Assembly: GCF_010726645.1 (NCBI RefSeq)
Contig: NZ_AP022563.1
Coordinates: forward strand, 5,518,001-5,582,000
Source of the DNA: Mycolicibacterium duvalii
GTDB lineage: Bacteria > Actinomycetota > Actinomycetes > Mycobacteriales > Mycobacteriaceae
DNA length: 64,000 nucleotides
Direction: 5' to 3'
The notes under the pieces were generated by a model. The model worked only from the letters and a program-made list of their open reading frames with translations. It did not search any database and had not been told where the DNA came from. A program made the position numbers and the translations under genes. Positions 41,056 to 49,255 of this stretch are shown piece after piece. The stretch's first letter is position 1, and every line of letters starts with the position of its first letter.

Positions 41056-41105
41056 GGCGATCTCCTCGGGTCATCCGGCGGGCTGATCCGCCGGTCTGCC
41101 CCCAA

Positions 41106-41132
41106 GACACCGCGCACGTCCAGAGTGTGACA
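41106..41132 (-). promoter_or_regulatory. ECF41-type promoter of the copy 1 oxidoreductase-sigma operon
   Basis: Read on the minus strand: TGTCACA (41132-41126), 16 bases, TGTC (41109-41106). The published ECF41 consensus is TGTCACA, about 16 bases, CGTC. The copy 2 operon has the same arrangement, so autoregulation is predicted. A GTGT-N6-TCAC palindrome (41147-41160) lies just upstream. Confidence 0.7.
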
Positions 41133-41156
41133 CCTCGCCGTCGATTGTGTCGCAGG

Positions 41157-42059
41157 TCACTGCCGACTGAGGGTGCGCGGAACCGAGAATGCGGTCAGCT
41201 TGTCCGGATTGCGCACGCCGTAGAGGTTGGTGATGTGCCCGTCGCACTCGATCAGGAGAAGACCCTCGAACGCGTTACCGCGATGAATGGCGAGCGCGGG
41301 CATAAAGTTGCATGTCGTGACCTCGAGACGGGCGTCGGGCGTATGGCCGACGAAATGGAAGAACTTCCGCAACAGCGCCGCCACCTTCCGGTCACCGACG
41401 ATCGGCCGGCGCGCTGCGGTGGCCTTGCCGCCGCTGTCGGCGGTGAACGTGACGTCGGGTGCCAGCATCGAGACCAAACCCTCCACCTCGCCGGTCCGCG
41501 CGGCGCGCAGGAACTGGTCGGTGACCTGGGTGGTCCACGCGCCGTCGGCGGGTCCGAAGCGTCGGCGTCGCGCGTGCACATGTCCCCGGGCGCGGTGGGC
41601 CAGTTGGCGCACCGCCGCCACGGACTTGCCCACCGCACCGGCGATCTCATCGTGGTCGAAGTCGAAGACCTCGCGCAACACGAACACCGCGCGCTCGTCG
41701 GGCGTCAGCGTCTCCAAAACCACCAGCATCGCGATCGACACCGACTCGGCCAACACCACGTCGCTCGCGGCGTCCGTGTCGTCGAGCTGCAACGGCTCGG
41801 GCAGCCATGGGCCCACGTACTGCTCGCGGCGCCGGGTTCGGGCGCGCAACGCATTGAGTGCCTCGCGGGTCACCAGCTGCGACAGATAGGACTTGCTGTC
41901 ACGCACCGTCGACAGGTCCACGTCGGCCCAGCGCAGATAGCTGTCCTGCAGCACGTCGTCGGATTCTGTTGCCGATCCGAGGATCTCGTAGGCGATCGTG
42001 AACAGCAGCGGCCGCAGGTAGGTGAAGTGCTCGGCACGTGGGTCCTGCGGGGACGTCAC
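41157..42059 (-). CDS. ECF41-family (SigJ-like) RNA polymerase sigma factor, copy 2
   Basis: A 300-residue paralog of the sigma factor at 39014. The sigma domains are nearly identical (LRPLLFTIAYEILGSATESD; LTPDERAVFVLREVFDFDHD), but the SnoaL-like C-terminal domain is more diverged (FHFVGHTPDARLEVTTCNF) and ends LYGVRNPDKLTAFSVPRTL. The GTG start overlaps the stop of its oxidoreductase partner by four bases (GTGA), the same coupling as in copy 1. Differences in the C-terminal domain suggest that the two sigma factors sense different ligands while reading similar promoters. Confidence 0.92.
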   Translation of the reverse strand: MTSPQDPRAEHFTYLRPLLFTIAYEILGSATESDDVLQDSYLRWADVDLSTVRDSKSYLSQLVTREALNALRARTRRREQYVGPWLPEPLQLDDTDAASDVVLAESVSIAMLVVLETLTPDERAVFVLREVFDFDHDEIAGAVGKSVAAVRQLAHRARGHVHARRRRFGPADGAWTTQVTDQFLRAARTGEVEGLVSMLAPDVTFTADSGGKATAARRPIVGDRKVAALLRKFFHFVGHTPDARLEVTTCNFMPALAIHRGNAFEGLLLIECDGHITNLYGVRNPDKLTAFSVPRTLSRQ

Positions 42060-43213
42060 GAGCTGCCCGCGGTGACCCAGTCGGCGGACTCGGGCCTGCG
42101 GGCCTGCTGACGCAGCCCCCAGAGCGTGCCCTTGCACACCGCTTCTTTGAACGCCGCCGCGAGACGACCGCCGAGGTACAGATTGAGTGGGGTCTCGTCG
42201 CTGCGACCGAACTGCAGGATGCCGCCGCGGCGGCCCACACTGGTGCACGAGTTGCCGAGGAACCTGCTCCTCGCCGCTACCGGTTGGGTCCCCGCGATCC
42301 GCCGCAACACGGTGTCGGCGGCCTGCGGGCCCAGTTGCGACGCCGATGCGCAACACATGCGCAGCGGCCCGGTCGACGGCGCGGCGCAGTCACCGGCCGC
42401 GACGATGCGGCAATCGTCCACGCTGGTCAGGGTCTCATCTGTGCGGAGGCGACCGATAGTGTCGGTGGACAATCCGCTGGCCGCGGCCAGTTGGGGGACC
42501 GCGAAGCCGGCGGCCCACACGGTGACGGCGGTCGGACGTACGGCTCCATCGGCGAACACCACCGCGTCGGGACGGACCGCGACGACTGTGTCAGCGGCGA
42601 GCACCACCACGCCGAGCCGCGCCAACGCCCTACCGACCGAGCGTCGCCCGCGCTCCGACAATGCCGGGCCGAGTTGCCCACCGCACACCAACGTCACGTG
42701 ACGGCCCTGCTCGGCCAGCTCGGCAGCGACCTCGATGCCGGTCAGCCCGCCGCCGACGACGGTCACCGGTGCGTCCGGACCCAGCGTGTCGAGCCGCTCG
42801 CGCAGCCGCTGCGCGTGCTCCAGTTCCGCGACCGGGTAAGCGAATTCACCGACGCCGGGCACCGACGGCGGTGCCGCTGCGGTACTGCCGACCGCATAGA
42901 CGAGATAGTCGTAATCCAGGGCAGGGCCCGACGCCAGGTGCACCGCGCGCGCCCGCCAGTCGATGCGCGTCGCGGTGTCGACGACCAGTCGGACGCCCTC
43001 GCTCAGCAGGGTCCGGTAGTCGACGGCGGCGTCATATTCGCCGGCCGCCACCTGGTGCAGCCGGATCCGCTCGACGAATGCGGGGCGGGCGTTGAGCAGC
43101 GTGACGTCGGGCATCGGCCAGTCGCCGCGCATCCGCAGTCGATTGGCCGCCAGAGTTCCGGAATAGCCGCCGCCGATGACGACGACCTTGGGAGGGGTGT
43201 TGTTCTCGGTCAT
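42056..43213 (-). CDS. NAD(P)/FAD-dependent oxidoreductase (NDH-2-like), ECF41 partner, copy 2
   Basis: A 385-residue paralog of the flavoprotein at 39907. FAD motif VVVIGGGYSGTLAANRL, NAD(P)H motif VVGGGLTGIEVAAELAE and VAAGDCAAPS are all present. The C-terminal region is CTSVGRRGGILQFGRSDETP, with LYLGGRLAAAFKEAVCKGT resembling the membrane-docking end of NDH-2. It contains more cysteines than copy 1. It starts the second oxidoreductase-sigma operon; an ECF41-type promoter lies ten bases upstream, giving a very short or absent leader. Confidence 0.88.
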   Translation of the reverse strand: MTENNTPPKVVVIGGGYSGTLAANRLRMRGDWPMPDVTLLNARPAFVERIRLHQVAAGEYDAAVDYRTLLSEGVRLVVDTATRIDWRARAVHLASGPALDYDYLVYAVGSTAAAPPSVPGVGEFAYPVAELEHAQRLRERLDTLGPDAPVTVVGGGLTGIEVAAELAEQGRHVTLVCGGQLGPALSERGRRSVGRALARLGVVVLAADTVVAVRPDAVVFADGAVRPTAVTVWAAGFAVPQLAAASGLSTDTIGRLRTDETLTSVDDCRIVAAGDCAAPSTGPLRMCCASASQLGPQAADTVLRRIAGTQPVAARSRFLGNSCTSVGRRGGILQFGRSDETPLNLYLGGRLAAAFKEAVCKGTLWGLRQQARRPESADWVTAGSS

Positions 43214-43222
43214 GCCCTCTTG

Positions 43223-43249
43223 GACACCGACCGCCCACCGATCGTGACA
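43223..43249 (-). promoter_or_regulatory. ECF41-type promoter of the copy 2 oxidoreductase-sigma operon
   Basis: On the minus strand: TGTCACG (43249-43243), 16 bases, TGTC (43226-43223), matching the copy 1 promoter in sequence and spacing. A GTGA-N6-TCAC palindrome (43254-43267) lies four bases upstream of the -35 box. Confidence 0.7.
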
Positions 43250-43266
43250 GATTGTGAGCTAGGTCA

Positions 43267-44616
43267 CTACACTACGCCGAGCGCCAGCATCGCGTCGGCC
43301 ACCCGGATGAACCCGGCGATGTTGGCGCCGACCACATAGTTGCCGGGCTGGCCGTACTCGTCGGCGGTGACCAGGCAGCGGTTGTGGATGCGGCGCATGA
43401 TCTGCTCGAGGCGCATCTCGGTGTCGGCGAAGGTCCACGAGTCGCGCGAGGCGTTCTGCTGCATCTCCAGCGCACTGGTCGCCACGCCACCGGCGTTGGC
43501 GGCCTTGCCCGGCGCGAAGATCACCCCGGCATCGGAGAACTGCTTGATCGCGTTCGGCGAGCACGGCATGTTCGCGCCCTCGGCAACGACGCGGCACCCG
43601 TTCTTGATCAGCGCGGCGGCTTCGTCACCGTTGATCTCGTTCTGCGTGGCGCACGGAATCGCGATGTCGCACGGGACTTCCCAGACGTTGCGGTTCTCGA
43701 CCAGCGACGCGGTGCTGCCGCGCATGTCGGCGTAGTCCGACATCCGGCCCCGGCGCACCTCTTTGATCTCCTTGAGCAGCGTCAGGTCGATGCCGTTCTC
43801 GTCGACCACGTAACCGCTGGAGTCCGAGCAGGCCACCACTCTGCCGCCGAGTTCGTGGATCTTCTCGATCGCGTAGATCGCGACGTTGCCCGACCCGGAC
43901 ACCACGACCTTCTTGTCCTCGAAGCTGTCCCCGGACGCGTTGAGGATCTCGTTGACGAAGAACACCGTGCCGTAGCCGGTGGCCTCGGTGCGCACCTGGG
44001 ACCCGCCCCACGTCATGCCCTTGCCGGTGAACACACCGGACTCGTAGCGGTTGGTGATGCGTTTGTACTGGCCGAACAGGTAACCGATCTCCCGCGTGCC
44101 CACGCCGGTATCGCCGGCAGGCACATCGGTGTACTCGCCGAGGTGCCGGTAGAGCTCGGTCATGAACGACTGACAGAACCGCATGACCTCGCCGTCGCTG
44201 CGGCCTTTGGGGTCGAAGTCCGAGCCGCCTTTGCCGCCGCCGATGGGCATGCCGGTCAGCGAGTTCTTGAAGATCTGCTCGAAGCCGAGGAACTTCACGA
44301 TGCCCAGATACACCGACGGGTGGAATCGCAGGCCGCCCTTGAACGGTCCGAGTGCGGAGTTGAACTCCACCCGGAAGCCCCGGTTGATCTGGACGACGCC
44401 GTTGTCGTCGATCCAGGGCACCCGGAAGATGATCTGGCGCTCCGGCTCGCACAGTCGCCGGATCACCGCGGAATCGACGTAGTCCGAGTGCTTCTCGACC
44501 ACCGGGCCGAGGCTGCTGAGCACCTCGTAGACGGCCTGGTGGAATTCGGCCTCGCCCGGATTGCGATGGGCGACTTCGTCATAGACGTATTGGAGTTTTG
44601 TGTGGAGGTCAGTCAT
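43267..44616 (-). CDS. gdhA: NADP-specific glutamate dehydrogenase
   Basis: A 449-residue hexameric-type enzyme that makes glutamate from 2-oxoglutarate and ammonia with NADPH. The substrate domain shows NSALGPFKGGLRFHPSV and the catalytic-lysine loop PIGGGKGGSDFDPKG; the coenzyme domain shows VVVSGSGNVAIYAIEK. The length and the RVEFNSALGPFKGG form are those of the short (about 450-residue) GDH class, not the long NAD-specific type. The ATG is one base after the metG stop, so the genes are co-transcribed. This gene is not in the M. tuberculosis order. Confidence 0.95.
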   Translation of the reverse strand: MTDLHTKLQYVYDEVAHRNPGEAEFHQAVYEVLSSLGPVVEKHSDYVDSAVIRRLCEPERQIIFRVPWIDDNGVVQINRGFRVEFNSALGPFKGGLRFHPSVYLGIVKFLGFEQIFKNSLTGMPIGGGKGGSDFDPKGRSDGEVMRFCQSFMTELYRHLGEYTDVPAGDTGVGTREIGYLFGQYKRITNRYESGVFTGKGMTWGGSQVRTEATGYGTVFFVNEILNASGDSFEDKKVVVSGSGNVAIYAIEKIHELGGRVVACSDSSGYVVDENGIDLTLLKEIKEVRRGRMSDYADMRGSTASLVENRNVWEVPCDIAIPCATQNEINGDEAAALIKNGCRVVAEGANMPCSPNAIKQFSDAGVIFAPGKAANAGGVATSALEMQQNASRDSWTFADTEMRLEQIMRRIHNRCLVTADEYGQPGNYVVGANIAGFIRVADAMLALGVV

Positions 44617-44617
44617 C

Positions 44618-46153
44618 TCATGTCGTTTGATAGCGGGGAAATACGCCGGATGGTGCCGGCAGTTCGATACCGGGGATGAGCCGGGTGGCCACCGCGGTGA
44701 AGGTGCGCTGGTCCGTGGACTGGCCCAGCAGGTCGAGCATCTTGGTCATCGACTCCGGCATCACCGGCTGGCTGAGCAGCGCGGCGATGCGCACCACCTC
44801 CAGTGTCGTGTACAGCACCGTGGCGAACCGGGCCGGATCGCTCTTGCGCAGCACCCAGGGCTCCTGCGCGGAGAAGTAGCGGTTCGCCGAGCCGAGCACC
44901 GCCCAGATCGCTTCGAGCGCAAGGTGCATCGCGGTCGCGGCATAGTGGGCGCGGACCCGGTCCAGCAGCGCGTCGGCCTGGGCGAGAAGCGTCAGGTCGT
45001 CGGCGCTGAACTCGCCGGGTTCGGGTACGACGCCCTCGAGGTTCTTGGCCACCATCGACAGCGAGCGCTGTGCGAGGTTGCCGAACTCGTTGGCCAGATC
45101 GGCGTTGATGCGCCCGATGATGCCGTCCTCGCTGTAGCTGCCGTCCTGACCGAACGGCACCTCGCGCAGCAGGAAGTAGCGCAGCTGGTCGACGCCGAAG
45201 GTGTCCACCAGATCGTTGGGGTCCACCACGTTCCCGACCGATTTGCTCATCTTCTCGCCCCGGTTGAACACGAAGCCATGGGCGAACACCTTTTTCGGCA
45301 GTTCGATGCCGGCCGACATCAAGAAGGCGGGCCAGTAGACGGTGTGGAAGCGGATGATGTCCTTGCCGATCATGTGCAGGTCGGCCGGCCAATAGCGTTG
45401 GAAGACCTCAGAATCGGTATCGGGGAAACCCACGCCGGTCAGATAGTTGGTCAGCGCGTCCACCCACACGTACATCACGTGGTCGGGGTGGTCGGGGACG
45501 GGCACGCCCCAGTCGAACGTGGTGCGCGAGATCGACAGATCGCGCAGCCCGCCGGAGACGAAGCTGATCACCTCGTTGCGCCGCACCTCGGGCTCGATGA
45601 ACTCGGGATGTGCGGCGTAGTGGGCGAGCAGGCGGTCGGTGTAGGCCGACAGCTTGAAGAAGTAGGTTTCCTCCTCGGTCCAGGTCACCGGGGTGCCGGT
45701 CTCGGTGGCGACGCGGACGCCGTCGTCGCCGACGGTGGTCTCCGCCTCGGTGAAGAACCGTTCGTCGCGCACCGAGTACCAGCCGGAGTACTTGTCGAGG
45801 TAGACGTCGCCGGCGTCGACCATCCGGCTCCAGATCGCTGTGGACGCCGCGTAGTGGTCGGCATCGCTGGTCCGGATGAAGCGGTCGAACGAGATGCCGA
45901 GCTTCTCCTGCAGCCGCTGGAAGACATCGGAGTTGGCGCGGGCCAGCTCGGCGGTCGGCACGCCCAGTTTGGTCGCCGTCTCGGCCATCTTGAGCCCGTG
46001 TACGTCGGTGCCGGTCAGGAAGCGCACGTCGTAGCCGTCGAGCCGCTTGAACCGTGCGATCGCGTCGGTGGCGATGTACTCGTAGGCGTGTCCGACGTGC
46101 GGGTCGCCGTTGGGGTAGGCGATGGCCGTGGTGATGTAGTAGGGCTCGCTCAT
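44618..46153 (-). CDS. metG: methionyl-tRNA synthetase
   Basis: Charges tRNA-Met with methionine; 511 residues, class I synthetase. The N-terminal nucleotide-binding fold has the HIGH-type motif HVGH (GDPHVGHAYEYIATDAIAR), and the KMSKS loop is seen as GEKMSKSVGN near residue 300. A helical anticodon-binding domain ends the protein. There is no C-terminal tRNA-binding EMAPII extension. ATG at 46153 follows GAGGTGG; a GTG two codons upstream is possible. It is divergent from tatD, with 17 bases between the starts, and followed directly by gdhA. Confidence 0.96.
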   Translation of the reverse strand: MSEPYYITTAIAYPNGDPHVGHAYEYIATDAIARFKRLDGYDVRFLTGTDVHGLKMAETATKLGVPTAELARANSDVFQRLQEKLGISFDRFIRTSDADHYAASTAIWSRMVDAGDVYLDKYSGWYSVRDERFFTEAETTVGDDGVRVATETGTPVTWTEEETYFFKLSAYTDRLLAHYAAHPEFIEPEVRRNEVISFVSGGLRDLSISRTTFDWGVPVPDHPDHVMYVWVDALTNYLTGVGFPDTDSEVFQRYWPADLHMIGKDIIRFHTVYWPAFLMSAGIELPKKVFAHGFVFNRGEKMSKSVGNVVDPNDLVDTFGVDQLRYFLLREVPFGQDGSYSEDGIIGRINADLANEFGNLAQRSLSMVAKNLEGVVPEPGEFSADDLTLLAQADALLDRVRAHYAATAMHLALEAIWAVLGSANRYFSAQEPWVLRKSDPARFATVLYTTLEVVRIAALLSQPVMPESMTKMLDLLGQSTDQRTFTAVATRLIPGIELPAPSGVFPRYQTT

Positions 46154-46170
46154 GACCACCTCACCCTAGA

Positions 46171-47034
46171 GTGTGGGCCGTGAGCTCCCCTAAACAGCAG
46201 CGGCGCGAGCCGCCGCCTCTGCCGGAACCCCTCACACCCCTGATCGACGCCCACACCCATCTCGACGCGTGCGGTGCCGTCGACGCTGCCGATGTACGGG
46301 CGATCCTGGACCGCGCCGCGGCCGCCGGCGTGTGCGCGGTGGTCACCATCGCCGACGACCTGGACTCGGCGCGCTGGGTCGCCGCGGCCGCCGACTGGGA
46401 CGAGCGGGTCTACGCCGCGGTCGCGCTGCACCCCACCCGCGCCGGCGCGCTGACCGACGAGGCCCGCGGCGAGATCGAGCGGCTGGCCGCGCACCCCCGG
46501 GTGGTCGCGATCGGCGAGACCGGCATGGACCTGTACTGGCCGGGGCGCCTCGAGGGCTGCGCTGATCCGGCCCAGCAGCGGGAGGCGTTCGCGTGGCACA
46601 TCGACCTGGCCAAACGCACCGGCAAGCCGCTGATGATCCACAACCGGGACGCCGACGACGCAGTGCTGGACGTGCTGCGCGCCGAGGGTGCGCCGGAGAA
46701 TGTGATCTTTCACTGTTTCTCGTCCGGTCCGGGGATGGCCCGCTCGTGCGTCGACGCCGGCTGGCTGCTCAGCCTGTCCGGGACTGTCAGCTTCCGGAAT
46801 GCCCGTGAGCTGCGTGAAGCGGTGCCGCTGATCCCGCCGCAGCAGTTGCTGGTCGAAACCGACGCGCCGTTCCTGACGCCGCACCCCTACCGCGGTGCGA
46901 AAAACGAGCCCTACTGTCTGCCCTACACTGTTCGAGCGCTGGCCGAGCTGCTGAACCGGCCCGCGCAGGCGATCGCCGAAGAGAGCTCCGCAACCGCGGA
47001 GCGGGTCTACGGTCTGGCGAGTTGCCGAACGTAG
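46171..47034 (+). CDS. tatD: TatD-family metal-dependent hydrolase/DNase
   Basis: A 287-residue TIM-barrel metalloenzyme of the TatD family, 3'-5' nuclease activity being known in E. coli. Metal ligands: DAHTHLD at the start of the barrel, GETGMDLYW (Glu), MIHNRDADDA (His), FHCFSSGPGMA (His) and the Asp in VETDAPFLTP. The N-terminus has about 24 extra residues (PKQQRREPPPLPEP) relative to M. tuberculosis TatD. GTG codons at 46171 and 46180 are both possible starts. It precedes rpfB by 78 bases. Confidence 0.92.
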   Translation: MWAVSSPKQQRREPPPLPEPLTPLIDAHTHLDACGAVDAADVRAILDRAAAAGVCAVVTIADDLDSARWVAAAADWDERVYAAVALHPTRAGALTDEARGEIERLAAHPRVVAIGETGMDLYWPGRLEGCADPAQQREAFAWHIDLAKRTGKPLMIHNRDADDAVLDVLRAEGAPENVIFHCFSSGPGMARSCVDAGWLLSLSGTVSFRNARELREAVPLIPPQQLLVETDAPFLTPHPYRGAKNEPYCLPYTVRALAELLNRPAQAIAEESSATAERVYGLASCRT

Positions 47035-47112
47035 ACCTTTTCGTTACGGTCCTGTGACCGAAAATGACTGGCCGTCGCCGCCTCTGTGCGCTGGTCGGGG
47101 ATAGACGACATT

Positions 47113-48240
47113 GTGAATGCTTTGACCAAACTGCACCACTCCCGCTCGCCGTTGCTGAGAACGGTGATTGCAGCGCTTCTGCTCGCACTGGCATTCGCTG
47201 GTGCCACTGCGGTGACGTCCCACAAAACGGTCACACTGACCGTTGACGGCGCGTCGATGACCGTACCGACGATGAAGTCGCGCGTCATCGACGTCGTCAC
47301 CGAGAACGGCTTCGAGGTGGGTGAGCGTGACGACCTGTACCCGGCGGCCGACACCCCGGTGAACCAGTCCGACACCATCGTTCTGCAGCGCAGCCGGCCG
47401 CTGGAAATCTCCACCGACGGCGGTGGCAGCGAGCAGGTGTGGACCACCGCGGCGACGGTCGACGAGGCTCTGGCGCAACTCCGGATGACCGACAAAGCTC
47501 CGCTGGCCGCGTCCCGCGGCAGCCGCGTTCCGCTGGCCGGAATGGCACTTCCCGTGGTCAGCGCCAAGAATGTGCACCTCGACGACGCCGGCCAGGTCCG
47601 TTCGGTGCGACTCGCCGCCCCCAACGTCGCGGCCTTGCTGGAAGCTGCGGGGGCGCCACTCCAGCAAAGCGACACCGTCGAGCCGGCACCCGCGTCGCCG
47701 ATCGTCGAAGGCATGCACATCAAGGTCACCCGGGTGCGCGTCGCGAAGGTCACCGAGCGTCTGCCGCTGGAGCCGAACCACCACCGTATCGAGGACGAGA
47801 CCCTGAACAAGAGCCGTCAGATCGTGGAGGATCCCGGTGCTGCCGGCGTGCAGGACGTGACGTTCTCCGTGGCCACGGTCAACGGCGTCGAGACCGGCAG
47901 GTTGCCAGTAGCCAATGTCGTCGTCACTCCGGCCCGCGATGGTGTGCTGAGGATCGGTGCGAAGCCGGGTACCGAGGTGCCGCCGGTGACCAACGGGGCG
48001 GTCTGGGACGCGCTGGCGGGCTGCGAAGCAGGAGGTAACTGGGCCATCAATACTGGCAACGGTTATTTCGGTGGCGTGCAATTTGATCAAAACACCTGGG
48101 AGCGCAACGGTGGTCTGAGGTATGCTCAGCGAGCGGATCTGGCAACTCGAGAAGAGCAGATCGCGATAGCTGAAGTAACCAGGGCGCGCCAGGGCTGGGG
48201 GGCGTGGCCGACATGTAGCGGGAGGATCGGTGCGTCGTGA
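47113..48240 (+). CDS. rpfB: resuscitation-promoting factor RpfB
   Basis: A 375-residue exported peptidoglycan hydrolase that promotes regrowth of dormant cells. An N-terminal signal/anchor helix (about residues 12-34) is followed by three DUF348 repeats (TVTLTVDGASMTVPTMKSR and two later copies), a G5 domain (about 210-290, RLPLEPNHHRIED) and the C-terminal lysozyme-like Rpf domain. The catalytic glutamate E305 is in AGCEAGGNWAINTG, and a disulfide between C304 and C368 is expected. The RpfB anchor has no lipobox cysteine here. GTG start chosen. The stop overlaps the ksgA GTG by four bases. In M. tuberculosis an RNA switch in the leader co-controls rpfB-ksgA-ispE. Confidence 0.94.
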   Translation: MNALTKLHHSRSPLLRTVIAALLLALAFAGATAVTSHKTVTLTVDGASMTVPTMKSRVIDVVTENGFEVGERDDLYPAADTPVNQSDTIVLQRSRPLEISTDGGGSEQVWTTAATVDEALAQLRMTDKAPLAASRGSRVPLAGMALPVVSAKNVHLDDAGQVRSVRLAAPNVAALLEAAGAPLQQSDTVEPAPASPIVEGMHIKVTRVRVAKVTERLPLEPNHHRIEDETLNKSRQIVEDPGAAGVQDVTFSVATVNGVETGRLPVANVVVTPARDGVLRIGAKPGTEVPPVTNGAVWDALAGCEAGGNWAINTGNGYFGGVQFDQNTWERNGGLRYAQRADLATREEQIAIAEVTRARQGWGAWPTCSGRIGAS

Positions 48241-49178
48241 CCATACGGCTGCTCGGGCGAACTGAGATTCGGCATCTGGCAAAGTCGATTGACTTCAGGC
48301 CGCGAAAATCGTTCGGCCAGAATTTCGTTCACGACGCAAACACCGTGCGTCGCATCGTCTCCGCCTCCGGCGTGAACCGAAATGATCACGTCCTGGAGGT
48401 CGGCCCCGGGCTCGGCTCGCTGACCTTGGCGCTGCTCGACCGCGGCGCGAAGGTCACCGCCGTGGAGATCGACCCGGTGCTGGCGCGTCAGCTGCCCATC
48501 ACCGTCGGCGACCACTCGCACAGCGAGATCAACCGGCTCACCGTGCTCAATCGCGACATCCTGACGTTCGAGCGTTCGGAGATGACCGAGGAGCCGACCG
48601 CGCTGGTGGCCAACCTCCCGTACAACGTCGCCGTGCCCGCGCTGCTGCATCTGCTCGCCGAGTTCCCCTCCATCCGCACCGTCATGGTCATGGTGCAGGC
48701 CGAGGTCGCTGAGCGCCTCGCCGCCGAGCCCGGCGGCAAGGACTATGGCGTGCCCAGTGCCAAGGTGCGTTTCTACGGCAACGTGCGCCGGTACGGGATG
48801 GTCTCGCCGACGGTGTTCTGGCCGATCCCGCGGGTCTACTCCGGTCTGGTCCGCATCGATCGGTTCGAGACCTCGCCGTGGCCGGCCGACACCGAGTTCC
48901 GCGATCAGGTGTTCGAGCTCATCGACATGGGCTTCGCGCAGCGGCGCAAGACCGCCCGCAACGCGTTCGCCGAGTGGGCCGGCTCCGGCAACGAGTCCGC
49001 CAGCCGGCTGTTGGCGGCGAGCATCGACCCCGCCCGTCGTCCGGAGACGTTGGCCATCAACGACTTCGTGCGCCTGCTGCAGCGCTCCGAGGACTGGCAC
49101 ATCGTCCCCAAGCCCGAGCCCGCAGCCCCCGCCGAGACGGTCGCCGACGGCGAGGACGCGCAGGTTTCGTCGCACTGA
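48237..49178 (+). CDS. rsmA: 16S rRNA dimethyladenosine transferase KsgA/RsmA
   Basis: A 313-residue SAM-dependent enzyme that dimethylates A1518 and A1519 in 16S rRNA helix 45 during 30S assembly. Visible are the KSFGQNFVHD start, motif I LEVGPGLGSLTLALLDRG, the acidic VEIDP, the catalytic NLPYNVAVPAL motif, and the C-terminal RRKTARNAFAEWAG. An Ala/Pro/Glu-rich tail follows. GTG start overlaps the rpfB stop (GTGA), so translation is coupled to rpfB. Confidence 0.96.
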   Translation: MTIRLLGRTEIRHLAKSIDFRPRKSFGQNFVHDANTVRRIVSASGVNRNDHVLEVGPGLGSLTLALLDRGAKVTAVEIDPVLARQLPITVGDHSHSEINRLTVLNRDILTFERSEMTEEPTALVANLPYNVAVPALLHLLAEFPSIRTVMVMVQAEVAERLAAEPGGKDYGVPSAKVRFYGNVRRYGMVSPTVFWPIPRVYSGLVRIDRFETSPWPADTEFRDQVFELIDMGFAQRRKTARNAFAEWAGSGNESASRLLAASIDPARRPETLAINDFVRLLQRSEDWHIVPKPEPAAPAETVADGEDAQVSSH

Positions 49179-49255
49179 ACCCGTCGACGCGGGCAAGTGC
49201 TGAACCCGACCTTGCGGCGCGCACGCGTGCACACCGGTGGCGTTAGTGTCGTGCC

